From: Synechococcus sp. CC9311
GTDB taxonomy: Bacteria; Cyanobacteriota; Cyanobacteriia; PCC-6307; Cyanobiaceae
DNA length: 64,000 bases
Assembly (NCBI RefSeq): GCF_000014585.1
Contig: NC_008319.1
Location: 2,480,001 to 2,544,000 of the forward strand
Direction: 5' to 3'
Shown here: piece after piece, positions 46,323-55,145 of the stretch
Layout of the letters: every line of letters starts with the position of its first letter
Numbering within the stretch: position 1 is the stretch's first letter
Position numbers and translations under genes: made by a program
The notes under the pieces: model-generated
What the model was told of the DNA's origin: nothing
Seen by the model: the letters and a program-made list of their open reading frames with translations, nothing else
The model's database searches: none

Positions 46323-47477
46323 TCAAGCCTCCACCATGCGGCCTTTTTGCGGGAACAAACCTGCAGGCCGGAACTGAAGGAACACCACAATCAGAGCAAA
46401 CACCATGACCTGCGCCATGCTCGTGGTCGCAAAAAATTCAACACCGCTAGCCAGTGGTCCAGGCATATCGGGCCAAATCGTGAGCAGACGCCCTGCTCCA
46501 ATGAGATCGGTTAACAAGCCGATCGCAAATGAGGCCAGCACGGTACCCAGCAGATTGCCAACACCACCGAGCACCACAACCATGAAACAGCCGACGATGT
46601 AAGACGTGCCAACGTTGGGGCCCACCGAACCCAGCAACGACACGGCAACTCCCGCCACCCCGGCCAAACCTGAACCAATCCCAAAAGTGAGGACATCAAC
46701 CGTGTCTGTGGGAATCCCAAGGCAATCGCTCATCGAACGGTTTTGCGTGACGGCCCTGATCCGGACCCCCCAAACACTGCGGTTGAGGAACCAGATCACC
46801 CCAACGACTGCGATGAAGGTCATCACAATGATCACAAGGCGTGGGACGGGAAAGGTGAGATCCATCCACTCCAGACCTCCGCGCATCCACTTCGGAGCGG
46901 TGACATCCACATTGCGGGATGTCGCCCTTGCAATACGACTGATTTGTGAGGCCAATCCACCAGCGCACAACACACCAATGAGAGCAGACACAGCCCAACC
47001 ACCTGATCGCACAAGCCGAGATTGACGTCCCTCCAATAGAGGAGTCGGAAGAAACAACGGAAGACTGAATCCGAGCACTAAAAACACAACCATTCCAGCC
47101 GCATAAGCAAGCGGAACGCTGCGCACAAACTGCTGGAGGATCAAACTGACTCCCCACGTGGCCAGCAAAGTCTCAAGTGGGTTGCCATACAGACGTCGTA
47201 TGACTGTGCGCTCAAGCAAAATCCCAATCACACCGCTTACAGCAAAGGCGCATGGAATAGCAACCAGCACGTAGGCGTTGTAAACCGGCGCAAGAAAGGG
47301 AAGTTTGAAAATGAGCTGCACCACATACGTGGTGTAGGCACCAAGCATGATTAATTCGCCATGAGCGAGATTGATCACACCCATCAAGCCGAACACAATT
47401 GCCAGTCCAAGGGCAGCCATTAGCAATACAGAGCCGATGGCCACACCGTTAAACAGGCTTTCGAAAAGCAGTTCCAC
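46323..47477 (-). CDS. urtB: Urea ABC transporter permease UrtB
   Basis: The 384-residue permease is mostly hydrophobic with about eight to nine membrane segments. LivH-type blocks are MGVINLAHGELIMLGAYTTY (about residues 32-51) and RAVTQNRSMSDCLGIPTDTVD (about 237-257), the latter being the coupling loop to the ATPases. It is the first gene after a stem-loop that separates it from urtA, so urtBCDE is likely expressed at lower level than the binding protein. Confidence 0.95.
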   Translation of the reverse strand: MELLFESLFNGVAIGSVLLMAALGLAIVFGLMGVINLAHGELIMLGAYTTYVVQLIFKLPFLAPVYNAYVLVAIPCAFAVSGVIGILLERTVIRRLYGNPLETLLATWGVSLILQQFVRSVPLAYAAGMVVFLVLGFSLPLFLPTPLLEGRQSRLVRSGGWAVSALIGVLCAGGLASQISRIARATSRNVDVTAPKWMRGGLEWMDLTFPVPRLVIIVMTFIAVVGVIWFLNRSVWGVRIRAVTQNRSMSDCLGIPTDTVDVLTFGIGSGLAGVAGVAVSLLGSVGPNVGTSYIVGCFMVVVLGGVGNLLGTVLASFAIGLLTDLIGAGRLLTIWPDMPGPLASGVEFFATTSMAQVMVFALIVVFLQFRPAGLFPQKGRMVEA

Positions 47478-47502
47478 GGGGGGTCTAGTAAGCGAAACAA
47501 AT

Positions 47503-47531
47503 AAAAAGAGGAGCCCCCAAGGGGCCCCTCC
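47503..47531 (-). terminator. Stem-loop with T-run between urtA and urtB
   Basis: On the minus strand, GGAG, a bulge, CCCC-TT-GGGG and CTCC form a stem, followed by TCTTTTT. It lies 36 bases after the urtA stop and 26 bases before the urtB start. In binding-protein operons such a structure usually stops most transcripts after the binding-protein gene and lets some continue to the permease and ATPase genes. That role is inferred. Confidence 0.8.
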
Positions 47532-47566
47532 AACAGCTACCCATTAATGGATGGGGCTATTCGTGA

Positions 47567-48862
47567 TCAGAGCTTGTACTTCTCTCCCTTGCTGGGGTCA
47601 GACCAATCGCAAGCAAAGCCCTTCGACGTGGGCTCAAACTGGTTCCATGTCTGAGGATCAATTGGATAATCAGACTCTTCTACGATCTTAAATTGACCGT
47701 CTGAAGTGATCTCACCAATCCGAACGATTTGAGAGATGTGGTGATTCGGACGAACCTCGATTGGGCCTTGAGGAGCATCGAATTTGATGCCAATCAGAGC
47801 CTCACGTACTTTGTCATCATCGAAAGTACCTGCTTTCTCAACTGCCTTTTTCCAGAGATAAACCATGTTGTAAGCAGACTCTTGAGGGTCAGCAACTACT
47901 CGGTCATCTCCATACTTGGCCTTAAAGTCAGCAGCAAACTTCTTAGAGGCCGGTGTATCAATGGACATCATGTAGTTCCAGGCTCCATAGTGACCCTCAA
48001 GAAACTCTGGCCCAATCGTGCTGATTTCCTCCTCAGCAATTGAGTAGCTCATAACATAATAACCATTCTCAGGGGTAATCCCTGCATCCTGGATCTGCTT
48101 GAAGAAGGCAACATTTTGGTCGCCATTCAAGGTGTTGATAATGACCCCACCATCAGGAAGAGCAGCCTTGATCTTGGCAATGATCGGGGCGACCTCGGTG
48201 TTACCAAGAGGCAAGTAGTCTTCACCAACGACTTCTCCACCAAGAGACTTCACTTGCTCTTTGGTGATGGTGTTGGACGTACGAGGGAATACGTAGTCGG
48301 AACCCACTAAATAGAAAGGCTTTCCGGCAGCAGGCGACTTCTCGAACATGTAGCTGGTCGCCGGCTCAGACTGCTGATTAGGAGTCGCGCCGGTGTAAAA
48401 AATATTTTTCGAGCACTCCTGGCCTTCGTACTGAATCGGGTAGTAGAGGAAAGCTTCCTTAGACTCGTAAACCGGAAGCATGGCCTTACGACTGGCAGAA
48501 GTCCAGCCGCCAAAAACTACAGGAACTTTGTCCTGGTCGATGAGTTTTTTGGACTTCTCCGCGAAAGTTGGCCAATCAGAGGCGCCATCTTCAACGATAT
48601 ATTCGATTTTGTACTTCTTGCCATCTACCTCAACACCGCCAGCTGCATTGATTTCATCAATGGCCATCTTTTCCGTATCCACCAAAGTGGACTCGGAGAT
48701 CGCCATCGTTCCCGTTAGGGAATGCAGGATGCCAACAGTGACGCTGTCGTCATACTCAACGCTGGAGGCCTTCTCATCGCCACCGCCGCAAGCAGTGACG
48801 GCCAGACCCAGCGACGCTGCGGCCATGCCGGCAAATAGACGCTTGGACAATGATGAGCTCAT
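47567..48862 (-). CDS. urtA: Urea ABC transporter substrate-binding protein UrtA
   Basis: From ATG 48862 (MSSSLSKRLFAGMAAAS) the lipoprotein has 431 residues. A signal helix ends with the lipobox VTAC (Cys near residue 24) followed by GGG. The periplasmic body carries the urea/amide-binding blocks TVGILHSLTGTMAISESTL, VFGGWTSASRKAMLPV, YYPIQYEGQE and the late YNMVYLWKKAVEKAG. It captures urea for UrtBC. The frame is open to 48943, but that would remove the signal peptide from the N-terminus. A probable NtcA promoter lies 46-88 bases upstream. Confidence 0.97.
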   Translation of the reverse strand: MSSSLSKRLFAGMAAASLGLAVTACGGGDEKASSVEYDDSVTVGILHSLTGTMAISESTLVDTEKMAIDEINAAGGVEVDGKKYKIEYIVEDGASDWPTFAEKSKKLIDQDKVPVVFGGWTSASRKAMLPVYESKEAFLYYPIQYEGQECSKNIFYTGATPNQQSEPATSYMFEKSPAAGKPFYLVGSDYVFPRTSNTITKEQVKSLGGEVVGEDYLPLGNTEVAPIIAKIKAALPDGGVIINTLNGDQNVAFFKQIQDAGITPENGYYVMSYSIAEEEISTIGPEFLEGHYGAWNYMMSIDTPASKKFAADFKAKYGDDRVVADPQESAYNMVYLWKKAVEKAGTFDDDKVREALIGIKFDAPQGPIEVRPNHHISQIVRIGEITSDGQFKIVEESDYPIDPQTWNQFEPTSKGFACDWSDPSKGEKYKL

Positions 48863-48907
48863 GAGTTCCAAAAACAAGTGAAACGACGCTTCAACGCCGG
48901 GGCCTGA

Positions 48908-48950
48908 AAGGTACAGATCAAGTGAAAGAAATTCCTGTATCAATTAGAAC
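48908..48950 (-). promoter_or_regulatory. Probable NtcA-activated promoter of urtA
   Basis: On the minus strand GTT-N8-TAC (48937-48950) differs by one base from the NtcA consensus GTA-N8-TAC. It is followed 23 bases later by TACCTT (48908-48913), a TAN3T -10 box. A spacing of 22-23 bases is that of class II NtcA promoters. The urtA start is 46 bases further on. Confidence 0.65.
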
Positions 48951-48979
48951 CATTTAGAAATTTCGAGGCCAAATACGCA

Positions 48980-49582
48980 TCAATTTGGTATCTGTTGCAA
49001 CACAAATTCTTCCACCCGATCAAGTCCTTCTTCAGTACGAAGATTGGTAAAGCACCAGGGTCGATTCCTCCGCATCCTTAATGTGTCCTGTTCCATGACT
49101 CCGAGGTCAGCACCAACGAAAGAGGCCAGATCGATCTTGTTAATGACTAATAAATCAGACCGTGTAATTCCAGGTCCACCTTTACGAGGAATCTTGTCTC
49201 CAGCCGCTACATCAATCACGTAGATACAAAGATCGACAAGTTCAGGACTAAAACTGGCCGCAAGATTGTCTCCACCGCTTTCAACCATCACCAGATCAAG
49301 TCCAGGGAATTGATGCTCCAGTTCACTCACAGCAGCTCGATTGATGGAGCAGTCTTCTCGTATCGCCGTATGGGGGCACCCCCCGGTTTCAACCCCACGG
49401 ATACGCTCAGGCTCCAATGCACCTGAGCGCGTGAGGAATTGAGCATCCTCTTGCGTGTAGATGTCATTGGTCACAACTGCTAATTGCAGGCGATCGCGCA
49501 ATCTCCTGCAAAGCGCTTGCACGAGCGCTGTCTTGCCTGAGCCCACCGGACCGGCGACACCAAGCCTGAGTTTGCTGCTCAT
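48980..49582 (-). CDS. ureG: Urease accessory GTPase UreG
   Basis: The 200-residue GTPase has the P-loop [11 protein letters not shown] (about residues 11-21), the nickel-binding CPH-type site in [18 protein letters not shown] (about 67-84), and NKID (about 147-150). It hydrolyses GTP to drive nickel insertion into urease with UreF and UreD. Its ATG overlaps the ureF stop by one base. A gap of about 115 bases separates it from the urtA start, which is read in the same direction. Confidence 0.97.
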
Positions 49583-50250
49583 CAGCTCCGGAACAAACGT
49601 GAATACAAGTCAGCATGAGCCAACTGGGCGAGCCCTGCACCAACACCACCACACCAAAGCGTGTGCGGATCTTGATCCTTTAAAACACTCGCCTGATCAC
49701 GAATCATCGGCAACAGTCGCTGCTGAATCCGTTGAGCCGTGGTGGGACCCAGCGGCACCAAGCGGACCGCCGCACTGAGCTGATTTGCAACCCAGCCATA
49801 GAGATAACCCTCAACCATCTCCAACTCAGAAATCTTCCACGACAGGGCAGCCCAAGCCCAGGCCGCAGGCCACGCCAAAACCAATGGCTGAGGCAATGGA
49901 TGCCCAAGATCAGCCATCAATTTCAGCAAAGAACCACCCATCTGTCCTTGCTGAGCTCGCATCTCAGCCGACTCCCTCAAAGCCAGCAACCACCCATCGA
50001 GACTGATCAAGTCACTAGGCATTTCTAACCGTTTTTCCTCCCAGCTTTGAAGCTGAACACGCAACGGGGTTAGCGCCGCAGCCTCCAACCTCAATGCACC
50101 CCTCTGAAGCTCAGCTTCAATCCACTGTTGAAGATCGAATTCGTTGATCAAAGAACCATCCTGGATCAAGACTTCAAGACCTTCCGAATAACTAAAAGCA
50201 CCAACAGGCAAAGCAGGGCTTACCAACTGCAATAACGCAAGCGATGTCAT
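49582..50250 (-). CDS. ureF: Urease accessory protein UreF
   Basis: A 222-residue all-helical protein from ATG 50250 (MTSLALLQL); the frame is open to 50304 but would overlap ureE further. The UreF blocks [20 protein letters not shown] (about residues 7-26) and a C-terminal [19 protein letters not shown] (about 164-182) are present. UreF acts as a checkpoint that activates UreG in the UreDFG complex. The start overlaps the ureE stop by four bases (ATGA). Confidence 0.95.
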
Positions 50251-50726
50251 GCGTGCTGATGGGCAATGTAAGCACCGCCTTCCGGCATGAAGGAACGACA
50301 ACACCGTGTCAGCTTCAATCCACGACCCTTAAGCATGGTTTCGAGTACGGAGTCATTCAGTAACAACAGCTCATCCTCATGCAACTCAAGTGCCACATGG
50401 CGATTCCCTAGGTGATAGGCAGCCTCCAGCAATGCCAGCGGCGTTGCTGCTTCCACCCGCAACAACTCCTCAAGAGCAGCGGTTACCAAAACATGCACCT
50501 GCTCATGCGCATCGGTGAGGCGATCACCAGGCATCAAGGCTCGCTCGCGCGGCAGCTGCAACAACACGTCTCGACCACAAGCAGTTCGACGACGTCCACG
50601 CAGCACAGTGCGCTGATCCGCGCTCAACGGCAACTCCATCACAGCGAGGGAGCCGTTCGGCCACGGCTCTTCAGACAAGAGGCGATGGTCCAACACGGTC
50701 AAGCCAACATCCAAGGGTTCAGACAA
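50247..50726 (-). CDS. ureE: Urease accessory nickel chaperone UreE
   Basis: The 159-residue protein is a UreE metallochaperone. The N-terminal domain ends with the RTVLRGRRRTACGRDVLLQLPR block, and the C-terminal metal-binding domain has YHLGNRHVALEL with the conserved nickel-binding His. The tail (AYIAHQHA) has only two His, not the long His-rich tail of some bacteria. It delivers nickel to UreG. It is the first gene of ureEFG on the minus strand, divergent from ureD with an NtcA box between them. Confidence 0.94.
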   Translation of the reverse strand: MSEPLDVGLTVLDHRLLSEEPWPNGSLAVMELPLSADQRTVLRGRRRTACGRDVLLQLPRERALMPGDRLTDAHEQVHVLVTAALEELLRVEAATPLALLEAAYHLGNRHVALELHEDELLLLNDSVLETMLKGRGLKLTRCCRSFMPEGGAYIAHQHA

Positions 50727-50775
50727 CCAACGAGATCACGCCACAAAGACTGCCCAAACAGCACGCCATCATTTG

Positions 50776-50789
50776 GTAGTCCTTGTTAC
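50776..50789. promoter_or_regulatory. Perfect NtcA-type box between ureE and ureD
   Basis: GTAGTCCTTGTTAC fits GTA-N8-TAC exactly. It lies in the 97-base space between the divergent ureE and ureD genes. On the minus strand a CAGTCT (xAN3T) follows 23 bases later, suitable as a -10 for ureEFG. On the plus strand no good -10 is seen at that distance. If ureD began at TTG 50773 the box would be inside the gene, which favours the later start. Confidence 0.65.
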
Positions 50790-50823
50790 AGAGCTGAGGA
50801 GAGTTGGCGTCGAGCGTGCGTTG

Positions 50824-51714
50824 ATGCAACGACTTGATCCATGGCACGGCACCTGCAACCTGCAGTTTGTTGCGGGCAGCAGTGGCAGTCAATTTCAAGG
50901 GGGCTGTACCGCCCCCTTGAAATTAATGCGGGCCGAACGGGGCGAGAACGGGCGTTGCGAGCTGCCACTACTTCATACCGCTGGTGGCCTTGTGGGGGGA
51001 GACCAATTGAGCATCAACCTCGGCTTAAGACCAAACAGTCGCTGCTTACTCACAAGCGTGGCCGCGCAAAAGATCTATGGATCCATAGGTCGAAGCCAGC
51101 TCCATCCGCTGGGAACTTGGGCCCGCCAACAGGTCTCGGCAGAGCTTGATGCGGATAGTGATTTGGAATGGCTTCCGCAAGAACTTGTGCTCTATGCCGA
51201 TGCTTTGTTTGAACAAAACCTCAGCGTCACATTGCCCATGGATGGATCCTTTCTCAGCGCTGAAATTGTGCGTCTCGGACGCACTGCCGCAAACGAAACA
51301 TTGGGACAGGGATGCTGGAGATCAGACGTTCAAATCCAACGCCAAACGTCTGAGGGAAGGCGTTGGGAACTTGTTGACAGACTCGAAATCAGCGACGACG
51401 CGCTGAAGGGGTTCCATGGACTCAATCAACAACCTGTCTTCGGCACCTTGGTTTGGGCTGCACCCTTCCCTCTCCAAACAACCAAGATCAACAACCTCCT
51501 CGATGACATTCGCCAAGATCGAAAGGCTCTCGAAGGACAGATGCATTGCGGCGCACTCCCTCAGGGACTGATCGCCCGATACAGCGGCTTCTCCAGTCGA
51601 GATGCCCGTTTCTGGTTCAGCAGGATTTGGGCTCGCACCCGTCAAGCGCGAAACCTGGCATCGCCAAAGATTCCCAGGGTCTGGCCTTTACAAGAATATC
51701 CATTGAGGCCATAA
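50824..51714 (+). CDS. ureD: Urease accessory protein UreD
   Basis: From ATG 50824 (MQRLDPWHGTCNLQF) the protein has 296 residues. UreD blocks are FQGGCTAPLKLMRA (about residues 24-37), ELPLLHTAGGLVGGDQLSINL (about 46-66) and the beta-rich middle with ALFEQNLSVTL. UreD is the scaffold that holds UreFG on the apo-urease. It is followed by ureA (63 bases), ureB and ureC, so ureDABC is one unit. An open frame reaches back to TTG 50773, crossing the NtcA box. Confidence 0.94.
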   Translation: MQRLDPWHGTCNLQFVAGSSGSQFQGGCTAPLKLMRAERGENGRCELPLLHTAGGLVGGDQLSINLGLRPNSRCLLTSVAAQKIYGSIGRSQLHPLGTWARQQVSAELDADSDLEWLPQELVLYADALFEQNLSVTLPMDGSFLSAEIVRLGRTAANETLGQGCWRSDVQIQRQTSEGRRWELVDRLEISDDALKGFHGLNQQPVFGTLVWAAPFPLQTTKINNLLDDIRQDRKALEGQMHCGALPQGLIARYSGFSSRDARFWFSRIWARTRQARNLASPKIPRVWPLQEYPLRP

Positions 51715-51777
51715 GGGTTCACATTGAACATTCCGCTGCCCAAGAGCGATAGAAACTAAGAGGAGTGCAAGGTCACC

Positions 51778-52080
51778 ATGCACCTCAGCCCCCAGGAAAA
51801 AGACAAGCTGCTGATCGTCACGGCTGCGCTCTTGGCAGAACGTCGACTCCAGCGCGGCCTCAAGCTCAACCACCCTGAAGCTGTGGCATGGCTCAGTTTC
51901 TTGGTTCTAGAGGGAGCACGCGATGGGAAGAATGTGGCCGACCTTATGCAGGAAGGCAGCACATGGTTAAGCCGCGACCAGGTGATGGAGGGCATTCCAG
52001 AGTTGGTCGATGAAGTCCAAATCGAGGCTGTATTTCCCGATGGGACCAAGCTCGTGACCCTGCATGACCCCATTCGCTAA
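51778..52080 (+). CDS. ureA: Urease gamma subunit UreA
   Basis: The 100-residue subunit matches UreA in full: [33 protein letters not shown] (about residues 20-39), [21 protein letters not shown] (about 69-89) and a C-terminal VTLHDPIR. It is the small structural chain of the (alpha-beta-gamma) urease. AGGAG lies upstream of the ATG at a good distance. Eleven bases separate it from ureB. Confidence 0.97.
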
Positions 52081-52091
52081 GGCTTCTTCTG

Positions 52092-52412
52092 ATGGCACCC
52101 CTGATCCCCGGTGAATTGTTAGCGGAACCCGGCGAACTTGAACTCAACGCCAACAGAGAGGTCACGACCCTCACCGTTGCCAACAGCGGAGACCGTCCCG
52201 TGCAGGTGGGATCCCACTTCCATTTCCAAGAAGCCAATGCTGCCTTGATCTTTGACCGTGACGCTGCACGCGGGCAAAGGCTTGACATCCCAGCCGGTAC
52301 GGCCATTCGCTTCGAGCCAGGTGACAACCGCGACGTGAATTTGATCCCATTTTCTGGAGCACGCCGCGTGGTCGGCTTCAACGGAAACATCAACGGACCC
52401 CTCGACGCCTGA
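52092..52412 (+). CDS. ureB: Urease beta subunit UreB
   Basis: The 106-residue subunit has [36 protein letters not shown]-type core (about residues 28-55, here [20 protein letters not shown]) and [16 protein letters not shown] at the end. This is the standard short UreB of cyanobacteria. It ends 3 bases before ureC. Confidence 0.96.
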   Translation: MAPLIPGELLAEPGELELNANREVTTLTVANSGDRPVQVGSHFHFQEANAALIFDRDAARGQRLDIPAGTAIRFEPGDNRDVNLIPFSGARRVVGFNGNINGPLDA

Positions 52413-52415
52413 TTC

Positions 52416-54125
52416 ATGCCCTACCGCATTTCTCGCCAGGCCTACGCCGAAACCTATGGGCCTACCACTGGAGACCGCATTCGCCTAGCGGACACCGAAC
52501 TCATCCTCGAAGTGGAAAAGGACTTCACCACCTACGGCGATGAGGTGAAATTCGGAGGCGGGAAGGTGATTCGCGATGGCATGGGCCAATCCCAAACCTC
52601 GCGGGCTGGGGGAGCCGTTGACACCGTGATTACCAATGCCCTGATTCTTGATTGGTGGGGCATCGTCAAGGCCGATATCGGCCTCAAGGATGGCCGCATT
52701 GTTGGGATCGGCAAAGCCGGCAACCCCGACATCCAGGAAGGCGTCACCATCGTGATCGGGCCGGGCACCGAAGCGATTGCTGGTGAAGGGCACATCCTTA
52801 CCGCTGGGGGAATCGACACGCACATCCATTTCATCTGCCCCCAACAAATTGAAACGGCCCTCGCTAGCGGGGTGACCACACTCATGGGCGGTGGCACGGG
52901 ACCCGCCACCGGAACTAATGCAACCACCTGCACCCCGGGTGCATTTCACATCGGCCGAATGCTGCAGGCAGCAGAAGGACTTCCCGTGAACCTGGGCTTT
53001 TTCGGCAAAGGAAACGCCAGCACTCCAGAAGCCTTGGAGGAACAAGTACGAGCGGGAGCCTGTGGCCTGAAGCTTCACGAGGATTGGGGCACCACACCTG
53101 CCGCGATCGATGCCTGTCTGTCCGTTGCTGACCAGATGGATGTGCAGGTTTGCATCCACACCGACACGCTCAATGAAGCCGGTTTCGTGGAAGACACCAT
53201 CGCAGCCATCAAGGGACGCACGATTCATACCTTTCATACCGAAGGTGCCGGAGGCGGGCATGCGCCAGACATCATCAAAATCTGCGGAGAAGCGAACGTG
53301 CTGCCAAGCAGCACCAACCCAACAAGGCCCTACACCCGCAACACTCTCGAGGAACACCTCGACATGTTGATGGTGTGCCATCACCTTGATCCAAAAATCC
53401 CAGAGGACGTGGCCTTTGCAGAATCACGCATCCGCCGCGAAACCATTGCTGCTGAGGACATCCTTCACGACCTAGGCGCCTTCTCGATCATCGCTAGCGA
53501 CTCCCAAGCAATGGGACGCGTGGGAGAGGTGATCACACGCACCTTCCAAACAGCCCACAAAATGAAGGTTCAACGCGGCGCCTTACCAGAAGACTCAAGC
53601 CGAAACGACAACCACCGCCTCAAGCGCTACATCGCCAAAGTGACGATCAACCCAGCAATCGCCCATGGCATCAGCAGTCAGGTGGGTTCCGTGGAAACAG
53701 GCAAACTCGCCGACCTCGTGCTTTGGAAACCAGGATTCTTTGGAATACGACCTCAACTTGTTGTCAAAGGCGGGTCAATCGTCTGGGCCCAAATGGGTGA
53801 TGCCAATGCCTCAATCCCCACGCCTGGTCCAGTCCACGGCAGACCGATGTTTGCTGCCTTCGGAAAAGCGCTTGCACCCAGTTGCCTCACCTTCATGAGC
53901 GATGCGGCCATGAACGACAACATCCAAAGCAAACTTGGACTGAAGCGCACCTGTATTGCCGTAGAAAACACGCGTGAAGTTGGCAAAAGTGCTCTGAAGC
54001 TCAACTCTGCACTACCAAACATGAGCGTGGATCCACAGACCTATGAGGTGTTTGCCGATGGCGAGCTCCTAACCTGTGAACCAGCGGAGGTTTTGCCTCT
54101 CGCCCAACGCTATCTGCTGCTTTGA
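52416..54125 (+). CDS. ureC: Urease alpha subunit UreC (catalytic)
   Basis: The 569-residue catalytic chain has all active-site blocks: [11 protein letters not shown] (nickel His, about residues 135-145), GLKLHEDWG with the carbamylated Lys (about 218-226), [16 protein letters not shown] (about 248-263), [13 protein letters not shown] (about 274-286), MVCHHLDP with the catalytic flap His (about 319-326), and ASDSQAMGR (about 362-370). It hydrolyses urea to ammonia and carbamate in the cytoplasm. Length is canonical. The stop overlaps the TTG of the next gene (TTGA). Confidence 0.98.
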   Translation: MPYRISRQAYAETYGPTTGDRIRLADTELILEVEKDFTTYGDEVKFGGGKVIRDGMGQSQTSRAGGAVDTVITNALILDWWGIVKADIGLKDGRIVGIGKAGNPDIQEGVTIVIGPGTEAIAGEGHILTAGGIDTHIHFICPQQIETALASGVTTLMGGGTGPATGTNATTCTPGAFHIGRMLQAAEGLPVNLGFFGKGNASTPEALEEQVRAGACGLKLHEDWGTTPAAIDACLSVADQMDVQVCIHTDTLNEAGFVEDTIAAIKGRTIHTFHTEGAGGGHAPDIIKICGEANVLPSSTNPTRPYTRNTLEEHLDMLMVCHHLDPKIPEDVAFAESRIRRETIAAEDILHDLGAFSIIASDSQAMGRVGEVITRTFQTAHKMKVQRGALPEDSSRNDNHRLKRYIAKVTINPAIAHGISSQVGSVETGKLADLVLWKPGFFGIRPQLVVKGGSIVWAQMGDANASIPTPGPVHGRPMFAAFGKALAPSCLTFMSDAAMNDNIQSKLGLKRTCIAVENTREVGKSALKLNSALPNMSVDPQTYEVFADGELLTCEPAEVLPLAQRYLLL

Positions 54126-54889
54126 ACACAACCACCCCAACCTTGCTGGTGGTGCAGCACATCGATCGAGAAGGCCCTGATCTCGTTGCGGAAATCGCAC
54201 TGGAGCAAGGGATGAGCATTCACACGATTCGCCCTGATCAGGGGGAGCCTCTCCCCGACCCCATCAGCACTAAAAACACAATCGCTCTTCTACTCGGAGG
54301 ACCGATGAGTGTCGGAGACCGACATCAAGAGTCGCTGGCTTGGATGCAACAGGAGTTGGACTGGCTCACTCGTTGGCATCAACACAACAATCCCGTGCTG
54401 GGAATCTGCCTTGGCGCTCAACTTTTGGCGGTCGCTGCTGGTGGCAGGGTGCAACCATTGCAGGTGGGACTACCACCTCAACCCTTGAAAGAGGTTGGCT
54501 ACGGATCCATTCATTGGCTCACGAAGCCAAGTAGCGAACCACTCCTACAGGGATTACAACCCAGTGAAATAGTGCTGCATTGGCATGGTGATCGCATCCA
54601 GCTTCCTCCAACAGCAACCTTGCTGGGCTCATCACTTCATTGCCCAGAACAAGCGTTCCGAATTGCCAAACATGCGGTTGGCTTGCAATGTCACTTTGAA
54701 CTGAGCAGGTCCAATCTCGAGCGCTGGATTCAAGAGGACCATGAAACTATCGTGAGCGCCATAGGGCCGGATGGGCCCGAGCGATTAAGACAAGACAATG
54801 AGAGATTCGGTGAATCAGTGCAACAACAAGGACGAATTTTGATCAGAAATACCTTGAGACTCCTTTCTGCACGCACAACCAAACCATAA
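54122..54889 (+). CDS. Class I glutamine amidotransferase-like protein
   Basis: The 255-residue protein starts at TTG 54122, overlapping the ureC stop. The amidotransferase nucleophile Cys is in [12 protein letters not shown] (about residue 99). [15 protein letters not shown] (about 59-73) resembles GMP synthase-type stand-alone amidotransferases. The catalytic His is in GLQCHFELS (about 186-194). Oddly the His-x-Glu is present as CHFE. Homologues with a missing synthetase partner often act on peptides or polyamines. Its overlap with ureC suggests it belongs to the nitrogen unit, yet its substrate is unknown. Confidence 0.85.
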   Translation: MNTTTPTLLVVQHIDREGPDLVAEIALEQGMSIHTIRPDQGEPLPDPISTKNTIALLLGGPMSVGDRHQESLAWMQQELDWLTRWHQHNNPVLGICLGAQLLAVAAGGRVQPLQVGLPPQPLKEVGYGSIHWLTKPSSEPLLQGLQPSEIVLHWHGDRIQLPPTATLLGSSLHCPEQAFRIAKHAVGLQCHFELSRSNLERWIQEDHETIVSAIGPDGPERLRQDNERFGESVQQQGRILIRNTLRLLSARTTKP

Positions 54890-55145
54890 ACAGGCCAAAT
54901 GGGCCAACAATGAAGTGACCCTTACAAGAGCTTCAAGCTGAAGCTAACACCACTTACAAATGGCTCAGGCAAATCACGCTTAGGCCTAAAAAAGAAGTAT
55001 TCGAGTCCAATTTATTCAAACAATTGATCAGGAGCAGAGGACAAAAGTCAGCTCTACAGCAGCAATTTAGAAATCAGTAGCAAACAACACCTGCCAAGGT
55101 GGGCTCAAAGCGATTGGATAGGAGTGATAAACAACGATTCATGCG

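Noticed and set aside
52485-53384. 299-codon open frame on the minus strand
   Set aside because: It lies wholly antisense to ureC, whose every active-site motif is present; such long antisense frames arise from codon bias in G/C-richer genes.
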